Shown here piece after piece: positions 18,174 to 26,686 of a DNA stretch of 43,169 bases (positions are counted from its first letter, which is position 1; each line of letters starts with the position of its first letter). Source of the DNA: an uncultured Bacteroides sp. (GTDB taxonomy: Bacteria; Bacteroidota; Bacteroidia; Bacteroidales; Bacteroidaceae). The notes beneath the pieces were generated by a model. It searched no databases, had not been told where the DNA came from, and saw only the letters and a list, made by a program, of their open reading frames with translations. A program made the translations under genes and the position numbers. The DNA lies in the NCBI GenBank assembly GCA_900556625.1, contig USPQ01000017.1, positions 1 to 43,169 of the forward strand, read 5' to 3'.

Positions 18174-19150
18174 ATGAATCAAATGTTCTCAAATTTTCAA
18201 CTGAAAGCGATCTCAAACCATAGAGATGCTATTTATGGGATTTCTATCATATTAGTGATATTGTATCATTGTTATTGTAATAGTAAAAACTACTTGTTAA
18301 ATCCGTTTGCTGAAGGTTTTATTGGTGTTGATATTTTTATACTGCTTAGTGGTTATGGTTTATGTTTTTCTTATAATTCTAGAACTATAAAGGAATTTTA
18401 TGTAAGACGTTTGTTAAGAATATTGCCTGTGTATTTCACTTATAATATTTTATATGCGTTGGTGGCTTGCTTTTGTTTAAAGTCCCCTTTGTCTATAGAA
18501 GACTTTATTTATAATATCACTACATTATCTTATTACGGATTAGGAACTTATGGAGAGGGTAATAGATGTTTCGATTGGTTTACCGCTGCTATTCTATTGT
18601 TGTATCTCCTTTTCCCGTTGTCATATAAAATGACATTGCGGAGGGGAAGGGAAATATTTATTATTCTTTGTCTGTTTGCTATATTCTATCATAGAATAAT
18701 TCCTGATGTTCCATGGCGTATTGATTGTTTGGTATGTCGATTGCCTATATTTATATTTGGAATACTTCTTTATCATTATCGGGAAGAGAAGTTGGGATTT
18801 AGAAACAGGAGGGGCATTATATTATTTTTACCTATATTTCTATATTTCGGATTTATATATTCAACATGGTTTTTCCAAACAGCAATGATAGCTCCTTTTT
18901 TACTGATTATAATGAGTTGTTTTTTGAGCCTAATAGAAAAAAAATTGTGTATAGATGTTTGAAATATTTAGGGAAGAATTCTTACGAGTTAATGGTCGCT
19001 AATTCGTGGGAATATCAGCTGCGGTTTTTATTCCCGAAATTGTTTCCTTTAAATGCTATTTGTTTTGTTTTATATCACTTATTGGCTCAGTTTTGTTTTG
19101 CGAAAATTACTCAAAAGTTTACTTATTTCTTTGTAAAGAAGAAATTGTAA
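18174..19150 (+). pseudogene. acyltransferase-3 gene split by a -1 frame change at A8
   Basis: Two adjoining frames together encode one acyltransferase-3 protein. The first runs from ATG 18174 to TGA 18960-18962 (262 residues: ILVILYHCYC with the conserved His, GVDIFILLSGYGLCF, REFYVRRLLRILPVY-type motif). The second supplies the family C-terminus (LKYLGKNSYELMV) to TAA 19150. They join at an A8 run (18937-18944). One extra A restores a single 325-residue frame, the usual family length. The run contains the heptamer A AAA AAA in zero frame, the classic -1 slippery sequence. It may therefore be a decayed gene, a phase-variable gene in the OFF state, or one expressed by ribosomal or transcriptional slippage. 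The role would be O-acylation of a capsule sugar. Confidence 0.75.
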
Positions 19151-19467
19151 TATGTTGGATGTATTCTTAATGATACATATGAAAGTATTGGGGAAATAAT
19201 AAGTCATCAGTTTGATAGAATCAACGTTGAAAGATGCTACTGCATGGAATGGACTCTTTTTTACTCCTACACCTTATGAACCCAATAGTGAGAAGTTGGG
19301 GCGATTCTACAAAGAGAGTATAATATGGAGGAAGCGGTTGAAAAAGCTTTGTATGTACCAATGTATATAGGACATGGTACATCATGGTTAGAAATATATT
19401 TAATCAATATACTATAGGTGTTCTCTACAAAATAACCTATAAGTTAAAAAGCATGATAAAGAAATGA
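19151..19467 (+). pseudogene. decayed coding remnant before the pyruvyltransferase gene
   Basis: This 313-bp gap has no intact gene but keeps protein-like stretches in different frames: an open segment at about 19205-19366 with TAWNGLFFTPTPYEPNSE and GRFYKESIIWRKRLKK, and a final segment ending YKITYKLKSMIKK whose TGA (19465-19467) overlaps the next ATG as ATGA. The coupled stop suggests a former gene that was internally deleted and frameshifted. I do not recognise its family. No promoter or strong hairpin was seen in the gap. Confidence 0.5.
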
Positions 19468-20615
19468 AGATAGGTGTAGTTACAATGTTTAAACATACGC
19501 CTAATTATGGTGGGGCACTACAAGCTTATGCATTACCTACTTTTTTATGTAAGATGGGGCATGAGGCGGAACAGATTTTTTTTGATGATTCAAATGTATG
19601 CGAACGCGAAAAGTTGTCTTGTCTTAAATCAATTGAGATAGAGGCAAAGGTGTTTTTATGGAATATGATACAACGTTTGAAGCACCCTCTGCATACATTC
19701 AAGTATCAGTGTCGTTTTAGAGAGATGGTGCGATTTGGAATGGATGTTACTCCGCATAGCAATAAATTTTACCATTATAATGATATAGCGGAGACAGCCA
19801 ATCTTTACGAAATGTATATAGTTGGTAGTGATGTGGTATGGACTCCTACGCTCAATTCACCTATATTGTTGCTCAAGTTTGTGCCAGAGGGTAAGCGCAA
19901 AATTTCATATGCTGCGAGTTTTGGTACTAGTATTTTGACCCCACTACAACAGCAACGTTTTAAGGCTGATCTTGCTAATTATCATGCGGTGAGTGTACGA
20001 GAAAAGTCTATGATATCGGTGCTTGAGTCTGCTACGGGTAAGAAGGTGGAACATTGTTTAGATCCTACGCTTTTACTTGAGCGCGAAGATTGGGATAAGA
20101 TTTGTTCTCCTCGTATTATTGGTGAACCTTATGCATTCAGTTTCTTTCTTGGGAATAACGTAAATGCACGAATTACTGCTATAGAGTATGCAAAGAAAAA
20201 AGGCTTGAAGTTGGTCAATATACCTTACCTATGGGAGCAATATTCAGATTTTGCTCATTTTGGTGATATCCGATTGTCTAAGGTTTCGCCTAAAGATTTC
20301 ATTTCGTTAATTAAATATTCAGAATATATTTTTACAGATAGTTTCCATGTTTGCGTATTCTCGCAGATATATCAGCGCAATTTTTTTACTTTTCGTCGTA
20401 ATTCTACCGACAAGCAAAGCATACGTATCACAGATTTCCTTGAACTGACAGGCTTTTTAGAACGATTTTGTGGTACAACAGAGCGTGAAACATATGCTTA
20501 TTGTGATAGCATAGAAGAGGCGGATTATAACAAAACAAGCGAAGCTTTACAAGTTATGAGACAACAATCGATTGAATATCTTATTTGCAATACAAATGTT
20601 ACAAAAAAATTGTAA
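19464..20615 (+). CDS. polysaccharide pyruvyl transferase family protein
   Basis: A 383-residue protein of the PS_pyruv_trans family (CsaB/WcaK-like, GT-B-like fold). The N-terminus MKIGVVTMFKHTPNYGGALQAYAL is the family signature, YIVGSDVVWTP is the typical GSD motif, and YAASFG and FTDSFHVCVFSQIY are conserved downstream. Members transfer pyruvate from phosphoenolpyruvate to a sugar as a ketal, which gives the polymer a negative charge. The gene starts in an ATGA overlap with the end of a decayed upstream frame. It ends 41 bp before the GT10 gene. Confidence 0.88.
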   Translation: MKIGVVTMFKHTPNYGGALQAYALPTFLCKMGHEAEQIFFDDSNVCEREKLSCLKSIEIEAKVFLWNMIQRLKHPLHTFKYQCRFREMVRFGMDVTPHSNKFYHYNDIAETANLYEMYIVGSDVVWTPTLNSPILLLKFVPEGKRKISYAASFGTSILTPLQQQRFKADLANYHAVSVREKSMISVLESATGKKVEHCLDPTLLLEREDWDKICSPRIIGEPYAFSFFLGNNVNARITAIEYAKKKGLKLVNIPYLWEQYSDFAHFGDIRLSKVSPKDFISLIKYSEYIFTDSFHVCVFSQIYQRNFFTFRRNSTDKQSIRITDFLELTGFLERFCGTTERETYAYCDSIEEADYNKTSEALQVMRQQSIEYLICNTNVTKKL

Positions 20616-20656
20616 ATCGACAAATTTCGGTAAAGTTAAATCGACACATAAATTAA

Positions 20657-21625
20657 ATGAAAAAGAAAGTAGCTTTCGTAAATTTTTGGGAAACATTTAA
20701 GCCCAAAGATTCTCTATTCTATAAGATTTTGTGTAAGCACTTCGACATAGATCTTGTAGATTTGGCGCAAGCGGAATATGTATTTTTCTCTGTATGGGGC
20801 GATGAGCACCTGTATGCGCCAGACAATGCAGTTAAGATATATTTTACTGGTGAGAATCGCACGCCAAATTTCAATGAGTGCGATTATGCGATGGGATTTG
20901 AGCGCCTGTCGTTTAGAGATCGCTATATGCGCTTTCCTTTATACTGTATCTATCCTGAGTACCAGTTGCTTGAGAAGAAGCAAATTGGCGTAGACAAGAG
21001 TGTTCTTGATGCAAAGAAAGGATTCTGCAGTTTCACTGTAAGCAATGATACTTGCCATCCTCGCAATGAGATGTTTCACTTATTGAGTAGCTATAAGAGA
21101 GTAGATTCAGGAGGTAAGTATTTGAACAACATAGGTGGACGAGTGGAAGATAAATTCGCTTTTGATAAGGAACATAAGTTCTCTATTGTATTTGAGAATT
21201 TTAGCTATAATGGTTATTGTACCGAAAAAATAGTACAAGCCTTCGCAGCGCAGACTATTCCCATCTATTGGGGAGATGCTTTGTGCGAAGAGACATTTAA
21301 TGCGAAAGCATTCATCAATGTACACAAGTACAAGACCTTTAATGAAGTACTTGAACGAGTGAAAGAAATAGATAATAACGATGACCTCTACCTTGAAATG
21401 CTCAATCATCCGGCTCTTGTTTCAGAACAAGAGGGCTATGAAGGCAAGATGCGGCAGTTGGAGGACTTCCTGTTGAACATTTTTTCACAACCACATGAAA
21501 CTGCACGTAGACGCACTCGTATGTCGTATTGCGAGATAGCCAAGCACAGAGAGATGATGGAAATCTATTATAGAAGCAATATGTCGATAATGAGCAGATT
21601 GTATCATTGGATTAAAGGAAAGTAG
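20657..21625 (+). CDS. alpha-1,3/4-fucosyltransferase, GT10 family
   Basis: A 322-residue GT-B fucosyltransferase. The family hallmark is clear near residue 179: FENFSYNGYCTEKIVQAF followed by IPIYWGD, matching the GDP-fucose site of bacterial GT10 enzymes such as Helicobacter FucT. The N-terminal acceptor domain contains YFTGENRTPNF and the middle CSFTVSN. GT10 enzymes add fucose alpha-1,3 or alpha-1,4 to GlcNAc or glucose. The C-terminus is basic (YHWIKGK) and could be membrane-associated. It is the second fucosyltransferase in this operon, the other being the GT11 enzyme at 16183. It is followed immediately by a broken acyltransferase. Confidence 0.92.
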   Translation: MKKKVAFVNFWETFKPKDSLFYKILCKHFDIDLVDLAQAEYVFFSVWGDEHLYAPDNAVKIYFTGENRTPNFNECDYAMGFERLSFRDRYMRFPLYCIYPEYQLLEKKQIGVDKSVLDAKKGFCSFTVSNDTCHPRNEMFHLLSSYKRVDSGGKYLNNIGGRVEDKFAFDKEHKFSIVFENFSYNGYCTEKIVQAFAAQTIPIYWGDALCEETFNAKAFINVHKYKTFNEVLERVKEIDNNDDLYLEMLNHPALVSEQEGYEGKMRQLEDFLLNIFSQPHETARRRTRMSYCEIAKHREMMEIYYRSNMSIMSRLYHWIKGK

Positions 21626-21806
21626 ATGAAGATAAGAAATTCAAATATTGAACTCTTACGCATAATTACCATGTGCATGCTGATAGGATTTCACTATGGG
21701 AATGCTTAAATAGGTTGGAACAGTAAGTATATGAATACAAGTGCTTTTGCGTTGCGCAGCCATTGAGTGTATACAGTGCTAACTTGTTCGTTTTAATAAC
21801 AGTCGT
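21626..21806 (+). pseudogene. acyltransferase-3 remnant
   Basis: Directly after the GT10 stop the frame MKIRNSNIELLRIITMCMLI with FHYGNA and then a stop is the standard N-terminus of an acyltransferase-3 gene (compare RDSNMELLRI of the gene at 14403). About 80 bases later the fragment VYSANLFVLIT, in another frame, matches the next conserved family block (VNLFVLLSGW). The rest is gone. This is an internally deleted and frameshifted relic, with no chance of producing an enzyme. Confidence 0.7.
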
Positions 21807-23321
21807 ATGAAAGAACAAAACTCTCAACTTAAAATTGGAATAGTACTGAATTATGTAAATTTGGTATTAGGAGGTCTAGTACCTTTGCTCTATACACCAA
21901 TTATGTTGAAAATACTGGATACAGAGGAATACGGACTATATAAGTTGTCTGCAAGTATAACTAGTTATCTCGCCCTTATAACATTCGGTTTGGGAGCTGC
22001 CATAACTCGATATTTGATAAAAGCTCGAACAGAGCAAGGTGAAGAAGAGGAAAGAGCTGTATTGGCTTTATTTATCGTTATTTTTCGTATAGTTGCAGTT
22101 TTGGCATTGATTGGAGGTGGCACTTTATCCCTGTGTCTTCCATTATGGTATTCTGAATCGATCTCTGCTGAGGAGTTGATCAGAATGCAATGGTTAGTTA
22201 TTTTAATGTCATTTAATACTGCTATTAATTTCATAGCTTCGCCATATGTATCAATAGTAAATGCTCATGAGCGTTTTCTTTTTTTGCAGAGTATGGCTAT
22301 AATCAGCACAATTTTAGCTCCGTGTCTTAATCTGGTAGCCCTCTTGTGGGGGTATGCATCCATAGGATTAGCCGTTTCTTCTATATTGTCAACTGTATTG
22401 TTCCGCCTGCTATTTTGGATCTATGTCAGGAGGACAATGAGAATAAAGCCACTATATAAGCGGATGCCCAAAGAGTATATTGTAGATGTTATTTCATTTT
22501 CATTTTGGATTTTCGTATCGAACATAGGTAGCCAATTGTATGAGGCGACAGATTCTGCTTTAATTGGTGCAGTACCGGCACTTGCAACAACCGGAGTTGC
22601 TATCTATTCTGTTGGTATGATTCTTTGTAGTATGATTAATACTATCAATGCAGGCATATCATCTATGTTAGTGCCCAAGGCCAACAAAATGGTGTTTAAT
22701 GGAGCTTCTACTGACGAACTCACAAATACTGGCATTAGGGTTGGTAGAATACAGGCGCTAATAATTGCATTATTTATATTTGGATTCATAACATTTGGAA
22801 GAGAATTTGTCTATTTCTATGTGGGTGAAGACTATGCAATTTCATATTGGATAGCCGTAGTATGCATGATACCAATCTCAATACCTTTGGTTCAGAGTTT
22901 CTTTCTCAATATAATTATTGCCAGAAATGAAAACCGATTTAGAGCTCTGACATACCTGCTTGTTGCATTAATTAATGTTGTTGCAACTTGGTATATGATG
23001 AAATGGATAGGGGTATTTGGTGCAGCATTAGCTACTTCGATTGCAAATTTCATAGGTCCGGGACTTATTATGAATTGGTTCTACAAGAAACATATACGAC
23101 TACAAATAGGTCGTTTTTGGAGATCACTATTGAATGTGTATTTTGTACCATCCATTTTAGCGGCATTATTCCTTTTTCTTGGAAAATATATTAATTATTA
23201 TCATATTCCATATTTCATTGGAGGTATTTTCGTATTCTTTATGTTATATGTATCTCTGCAGTGGCTTTTCATTATGACAGATTATGAAAAGAAATTAATG
23301 AAAGGATTGATTAACAGATAA
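21807..23321 (+). CDS. wzx: oligosaccharide flippase (Wzx, PST family)
   Basis: A 504-residue inner-membrane protein with about fourteen hydrophobic segments, as expected for Wzx flippases of the MVF/MATE-like fold. The N-terminal NYVNLVLGGLVPLLYTPIML and LDTEEYGLYKLSASI are typical. It would move the undecaprenyl-linked repeat unit from the cytoplasmic to the periplasmic face for polymerisation by the Wzy protein at 25619. Only one flippase is present, consistent with one repeat-unit pathway. It follows the acyltransferase remnant and ends 2 bp before the next gene. Confidence 0.92.
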   Translation: MKEQNSQLKIGIVLNYVNLVLGGLVPLLYTPIMLKILDTEEYGLYKLSASITSYLALITFGLGAAITRYLIKARTEQGEEEERAVLALFIVIFRIVAVLALIGGGTLSLCLPLWYSESISAEELIRMQWLVILMSFNTAINFIASPYVSIVNAHERFLFLQSMAIISTILAPCLNLVALLWGYASIGLAVSSILSTVLFRLLFWIYVRRTMRIKPLYKRMPKEYIVDVISFSFWIFVSNIGSQLYEATDSALIGAVPALATTGVAIYSVGMILCSMINTINAGISSMLVPKANKMVFNGASTDELTNTGIRVGRIQALIIALFIFGFITFGREFVYFYVGEDYAISYWIAVVCMIPISIPLVQSFFLNIIIARNENRFRALTYLLVALINVVATWYMMKWIGVFGAALATSIANFIGPGLIMNWFYKKHIRLQIGRFWRSLLNVYFVPSILAALFLFLGKYINYYHIPYFIGGIFVFFMLYVSLQWLFIMTDYEKKLMKGLINR

Positions 23322-23323
23322 AT

Positions 23324-24322
23324 ATGCCATATAGTATGAAACGATTATTATATTTGGATATAATTCGCTTAATAGCATGCTTGATGGTAATCGTGATGCA
23401 TGCACCAATGCCTGGTGTTGCTGCAGAGACACATGGGGCGTTTCTCGTACAAAGTAGTTATTTAACTGCACCTTGTGTACCACTGTTTTTTATGGTCAGC
23501 GGGGCATTATTGCTACCTTGCAAGGAGGGAGGGGGTGCAGGTAAGTATCTGAAGAATCGTATAGGTAAGATTATTGGTCCGGCACTGTTCTTTTCGTTTT
23601 TCTATATAGCACTAAGTGGCAATTGGTGGTGGGTATGGTCTATTCCTTTTTCAGCACAAGGACATGGTGTATTGTGGTTTGTGTATACGTTGGCAGGTTT
23701 ATATTTGCTTATACCGATTATATCTCCTTGGTTACGTAGTGCTTCGAAAGGCGAGGTAGAATTGTATCTGGGGGGATGGTTTGTGACTTTGCTTTATCCT
23801 TATTTGTGTAAGGTGTTTTTTATTAATACTGATGTGACTGGAGTTTTGTATTATTTCACTGGTTATGCAGGTTACTTCTTGTTTGGTTATTATCTAAAGA
23901 ATTATTCTATATCACTGAAATGGTTGATAACTTTGGCTCTTGCAATGCTGCCATTGCCTATGTTTAATAAAGTGTTGGGGTGGAACTTAGATTTCTATTC
24001 TGCTTTTTGGTATCTTTCAACTCCGGTAGCTATGATGTCTGCTGCATGGTTTTGTGTAATGAAGCATTTGTTTGACCGGGCTTCTGTGTATAAGTTTTGG
24101 GCTCAAATATCTAACTTGAGTTTCGGTATTTATTTGCTTCACATCTTTGTGATGCGTACTCTTCTTTGGAACTGGAGGGTGATACAGAACATTAATAATT
24201 ATTATTTGCAGACAGTTGTGGTTGTGATTCTCACTTTCATTGGCTCTTTGGCTATTAGTTATGGTATTGCAAAATTACCGCTGGCGCAATATATTATCGG
24301 TCACCGCATTAAGTCTGATTAA
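23324..24322 (+). CDS. acyltransferase-3 family O-acyltransferase
   Basis: A 332-residue polytopic protein with about ten hydrophobic segments. The N-terminal RLLYLDIIRLIACLMVIVMH contains the conserved Arg and His of the acyltransferase-3 family, and VPLFFMVSGALLL the second block. This is the only one of the four family members in the operon with no lesion. Likely role: O-acetylation (or another O-acylation) of a capsule sugar. The ATG at 23324 follows the wzx stop by two bases; an ATG at 23336 (MKRLLYLD) is an equally good start. An 85-bp AT-rich gap follows. Confidence 0.88.
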   Translation: MPYSMKRLLYLDIIRLIACLMVIVMHAPMPGVAAETHGAFLVQSSYLTAPCVPLFFMVSGALLLPCKEGGGAGKYLKNRIGKIIGPALFFSFFYIALSGNWWWVWSIPFSAQGHGVLWFVYTLAGLYLLIPIISPWLRSASKGEVELYLGGWFVTLLYPYLCKVFFINTDVTGVLYYFTGYAGYFLFGYYLKNYSISLKWLITLALAMLPLPMFNKVLGWNLDFYSAFWYLSTPVAMMSAAWFCVMKHLFDRASVYKFWAQISNLSFGIYLLHIFVMRTLLWNWRVIQNINNYYLQTVVVVILTFIGSLAISYGIAKLPLAQYIIGHRIKSD

Positions 24323-24407
24323 AAAGGAAAAATAGTTTGTTACCGAATTTAGCTGAATAAAACCTAATTTTTAGATATTCGGTTATTTAGGTGATAAATA
24401 TAAAAAT

Positions 24408-25616
24408 ATGAAGAAAAGAATATTTATCAATATTCACTATCTTGAGATTGGTGGTGCGGAGCGTGCTTTGTTGGGGTTACTGTCAGTACTAGACATAGAG
24501 AGGGTGGATATAGACCTGTTTGTGAATCAGCATACGGGTGAATTTATGCCCTTGATTCCAAAATGTGTGAATCTGTTGCCAAAGATACCTGAATACACTT
24601 GCATAGAACGACCTATCAAGAATATAGTGAAAGAGGGACATCTTGGTATTGCGTTACGCAGATTGTGGGCAAAATGGAAACACAAGCAATATGTGAGGGA
24701 TTTGGCTGCAGAGGAACGTTTGCACGACGCGAGTGTATTTCAATATATAGCAGATGCTGTAGAGGGAGGTTTGACATCCTTAGATCATCTTGGTGAGTAT
24801 GACCTTGCCATCAGTTTCCTGTCCCCACATAATATTGTTTTGAATAAAGTGAAGGCGAGAAAAAAGATCTGTTGGATACATACTGACTATTCTACAATTC
24901 ACGTGAATCATGATAAAGAGCTTCCGATATGGAATGGCTTTGATTATGTGGCTTCCATTAGTGATGACTGTACCAAAACTTTCTTACAGACTTTTCCTGA
25001 ATTAGAGGATAAGATTGTGCTTATAGAGAATATTCTTTCGCCTGTATTTGTTCGTCAACAAGCAACTCTGGAGGATGTAAGTGACGAAATACCTCAGAAT
25101 GAGGGAGAAACGACGATCTTGACGATAGCTCGCTTTTCCCCCCCGAAAAAAATAGAAGGTATTCCACACATTTGCGCTGAGATGGAGAGACGTGGTGTGA
25201 ATTTTAAGTGGTACGTCATCGGTTACGGTCCGGACAAGTTGATTCAGGAGGCGTTGGACAAGTATAATATGCGTCACCGCATGATTTTGCTTGGCAAAAA
25301 AAATAATCCGTATCCATATATCAAGGCTGCGGACATTTATTGCCAGCCCAGCGTCTATGAAGGTAAGAGCGTGACGGTGCGTGAAGCTCAGATGCTATAT
25401 AAGCCTGTAGTGATAACGGATTACCCGACTGCTAAGTCGCAGATAACGAGTGGTGTGGATGGTGTGATTGTGCCTTTGGATGAGGTGGAGACTGCAATCG
25501 GGGTAGTAAATGTAATTCAAAATATAGAGCTTAGGGAGAAAATAGTGGAGTATCTGAGTAGTCACGATTATGGAAATGAGGCAGAAGTGAATAAGATTTA
25601 TAACTTAATGGATTGA
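24408..25616 (+). CDS. glycosyltransferase family 4
   Basis: A 402-residue GT-B retaining glycosyltransferase. The N-terminal domain starts INIHYLEIGGAERALLGLL with the GGAE acceptor motif. The C-terminal domain has ILTIARFSPPKKIEGI, YVIGYGPDKLIQEAL and the donor-binding QPSVYEGKSVTVREAQML with the spaced Glu pair. Codons for the FSPPKK stretch form a C7 run (25138-25144) directly followed by GA7; the frame is intact, but this is an unusually long C run for the region. An A8 (25296-25303) is also present in frame. Donor is unknown. Confidence 0.88.
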   Translation: MKKRIFINIHYLEIGGAERALLGLLSVLDIERVDIDLFVNQHTGEFMPLIPKCVNLLPKIPEYTCIERPIKNIVKEGHLGIALRRLWAKWKHKQYVRDLAAEERLHDASVFQYIADAVEGGLTSLDHLGEYDLAISFLSPHNIVLNKVKARKKICWIHTDYSTIHVNHDKELPIWNGFDYVASISDDCTKTFLQTFPELEDKIVLIENILSPVFVRQQATLEDVSDEIPQNEGETTILTIARFSPPKKIEGIPHICAEMERRGVNFKWYVIGYGPDKLIQEALDKYNMRHRMILLGKKNNPYPYIKAADIYCQPSVYEGKSVTVREAQMLYKPVVITDYPTAKSQITSGVDGVIVPLDEVETAIGVVNVIQNIELREKIVEYLSSHDYGNEAEVNKIYNLMD

Positions 25617-25618
25617 GT

Positions 25619-26686
25619 ATGATTGATGCTTCTTTTTATCAGGGTATTTATCTTTTTATTGTGACTCTCTTGACTTTGATTACTGTTTCATATCGTCGTA
25701 GTCTTACAACCATTGAGCCGATTGTCGGTAGTGTAATATTGTGTATATTTTTAGTGCTTTTTATAGGCTTCAGACCTGTATCATATCTTTTTGTTGATAT
25801 GATGAACTATAATAGTTGGTGGGGATTGTATGAGTGGGAAGGATTTGATTGGGGCGCACAAAATGTACTGTTTGATAATCTTTATGCTTATATGAGTTAT
25901 ATTTTTCCTGATACAACTCTGTTTTTCGCACTTATGGCAGCTTTGTATTTTATTCCTATGCTTGTTGCATGTAGAAAGATGTTTCCTTCTAATACTATGA
26001 TTGTATTTTTAGTATGTTTAGCTGCATTTTCCACATTTTCTTATGGAACTAATGGTATTAAGGCCGGCGTTGCTAGTTCGTTCTTTTTAGTAGCATTGGC
26101 GTACAGGGATAAAATGTGGGTTTCAATACTGTTTTTGTTGTTATCGTGGGGATTTCATCATTCGATGCAAATGCCTGTTGTTGCTTATATTTTAACTATG
26201 GTATTTAAGAAGAAAGAATGGTATTTTTATGGATGGTTATTTTGTTTGGCAATGGCAGTTCTGCATATATCATTTTTCCAGACTCTGTTTGCTGATTTTT
26301 CGGATGAGTCAGGAGCTGCTTATTTGACTTCTAATTCTAATAATGCATGGGGAGGTCGTGGGGGCTTTAGAATGGATTTCGTTGTATATTCTGCTATGCC
26401 AATTCTCATTGGTTACTATGTGAAGTATAAATATAAGTTGAAGGATAAACTTTATGATATTATGTTGAATATATATCTGACATGTAATGGTGTCTGGATG
26501 CTTTGTATGTATGCTGAATTTACCAATCGCATTGCATATCTTTCGTGGTTTATGTATCCGATAATACTTATTTATCCTTGTTATGCAATAGCGGATAAAA
26601 AACATCCATTAGTGCGTATGCGTAAGTATATTGTGATGGTACATCTGGTATTTACGTTATTTATGTCATTTGTTTATTATGCTTGA
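25619..26686 (+). CDS. EpsG family membrane protein, probable capsule polymerase (Wzy)
   Basis: A 355-residue polytopic membrane protein with about ten hydrophobic segments and the EpsG-family pattern: an N-terminal YQGIYLFIVTLLTLI, LFIGFRPVSYLFVDMMNYNSWW, a central GTNGIKAGVASSFFLVAL and SWGFHHSMQMPVVAYIL. EpsG-like proteins take the place of Wzy in many Bacteroides capsule loci and would polymerise repeat units in the periplasm. I prefer the ATG at 25619, three bases after the GT4 stop, over a TTG at 25613. The 3' end overlaps the next GT32 gene by eight bases. Confidence 0.82.
   Translation: MIDASFYQGIYLFIVTLLTLITVSYRRSLTTIEPIVGSVILCIFLVLFIGFRPVSYLFVDMMNYNSWWGLYEWEGFDWGAQNVLFDNLYAYMSYIFPDTTLFFALMAALYFIPMLVACRKMFPSNTMIVFLVCLAAFSTFSYGTNGIKAGVASSFFLVALAYRDKMWVSILFLLLSWGFHHSMQMPVVAYILTMVFKKKEWYFYGWLFCLAMAVLHISFFQTLFADFSDESGAAYLTSNSNNAWGGRGGFRMDFVVYSAMPILIGYYVKYKYKLKDKLYDIMLNIYLTCNGVWMLCMYAEFTNRIAYLSWFMYPIILIYPCYAIADKKHPLVRMRKYIVMVHLVFTLFMSFVYYA

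Noticed and set aside
20614..20646. Direct repeat AAATCGACA (two copies, 24 bp apart) before the GT10 gene
   Set aside because: Nine-base copies in a short AT-rich gap can arise by chance, and no element boundary or promoter coincides with them.
24342..24383. Inverted repeat ACCGAAT...ATTCGGT between an acyltransferase and a GT4 gene
   Set aside because: Seven-base arms with a 28-nt AT-rich loop and no T run; too weak to call a terminator or site.
25296..25303. A8 run in the GT4 gene as a second broken frame
   Set aside because: The GT4 frame is intact through it and the protein has normal C-terminal motifs.
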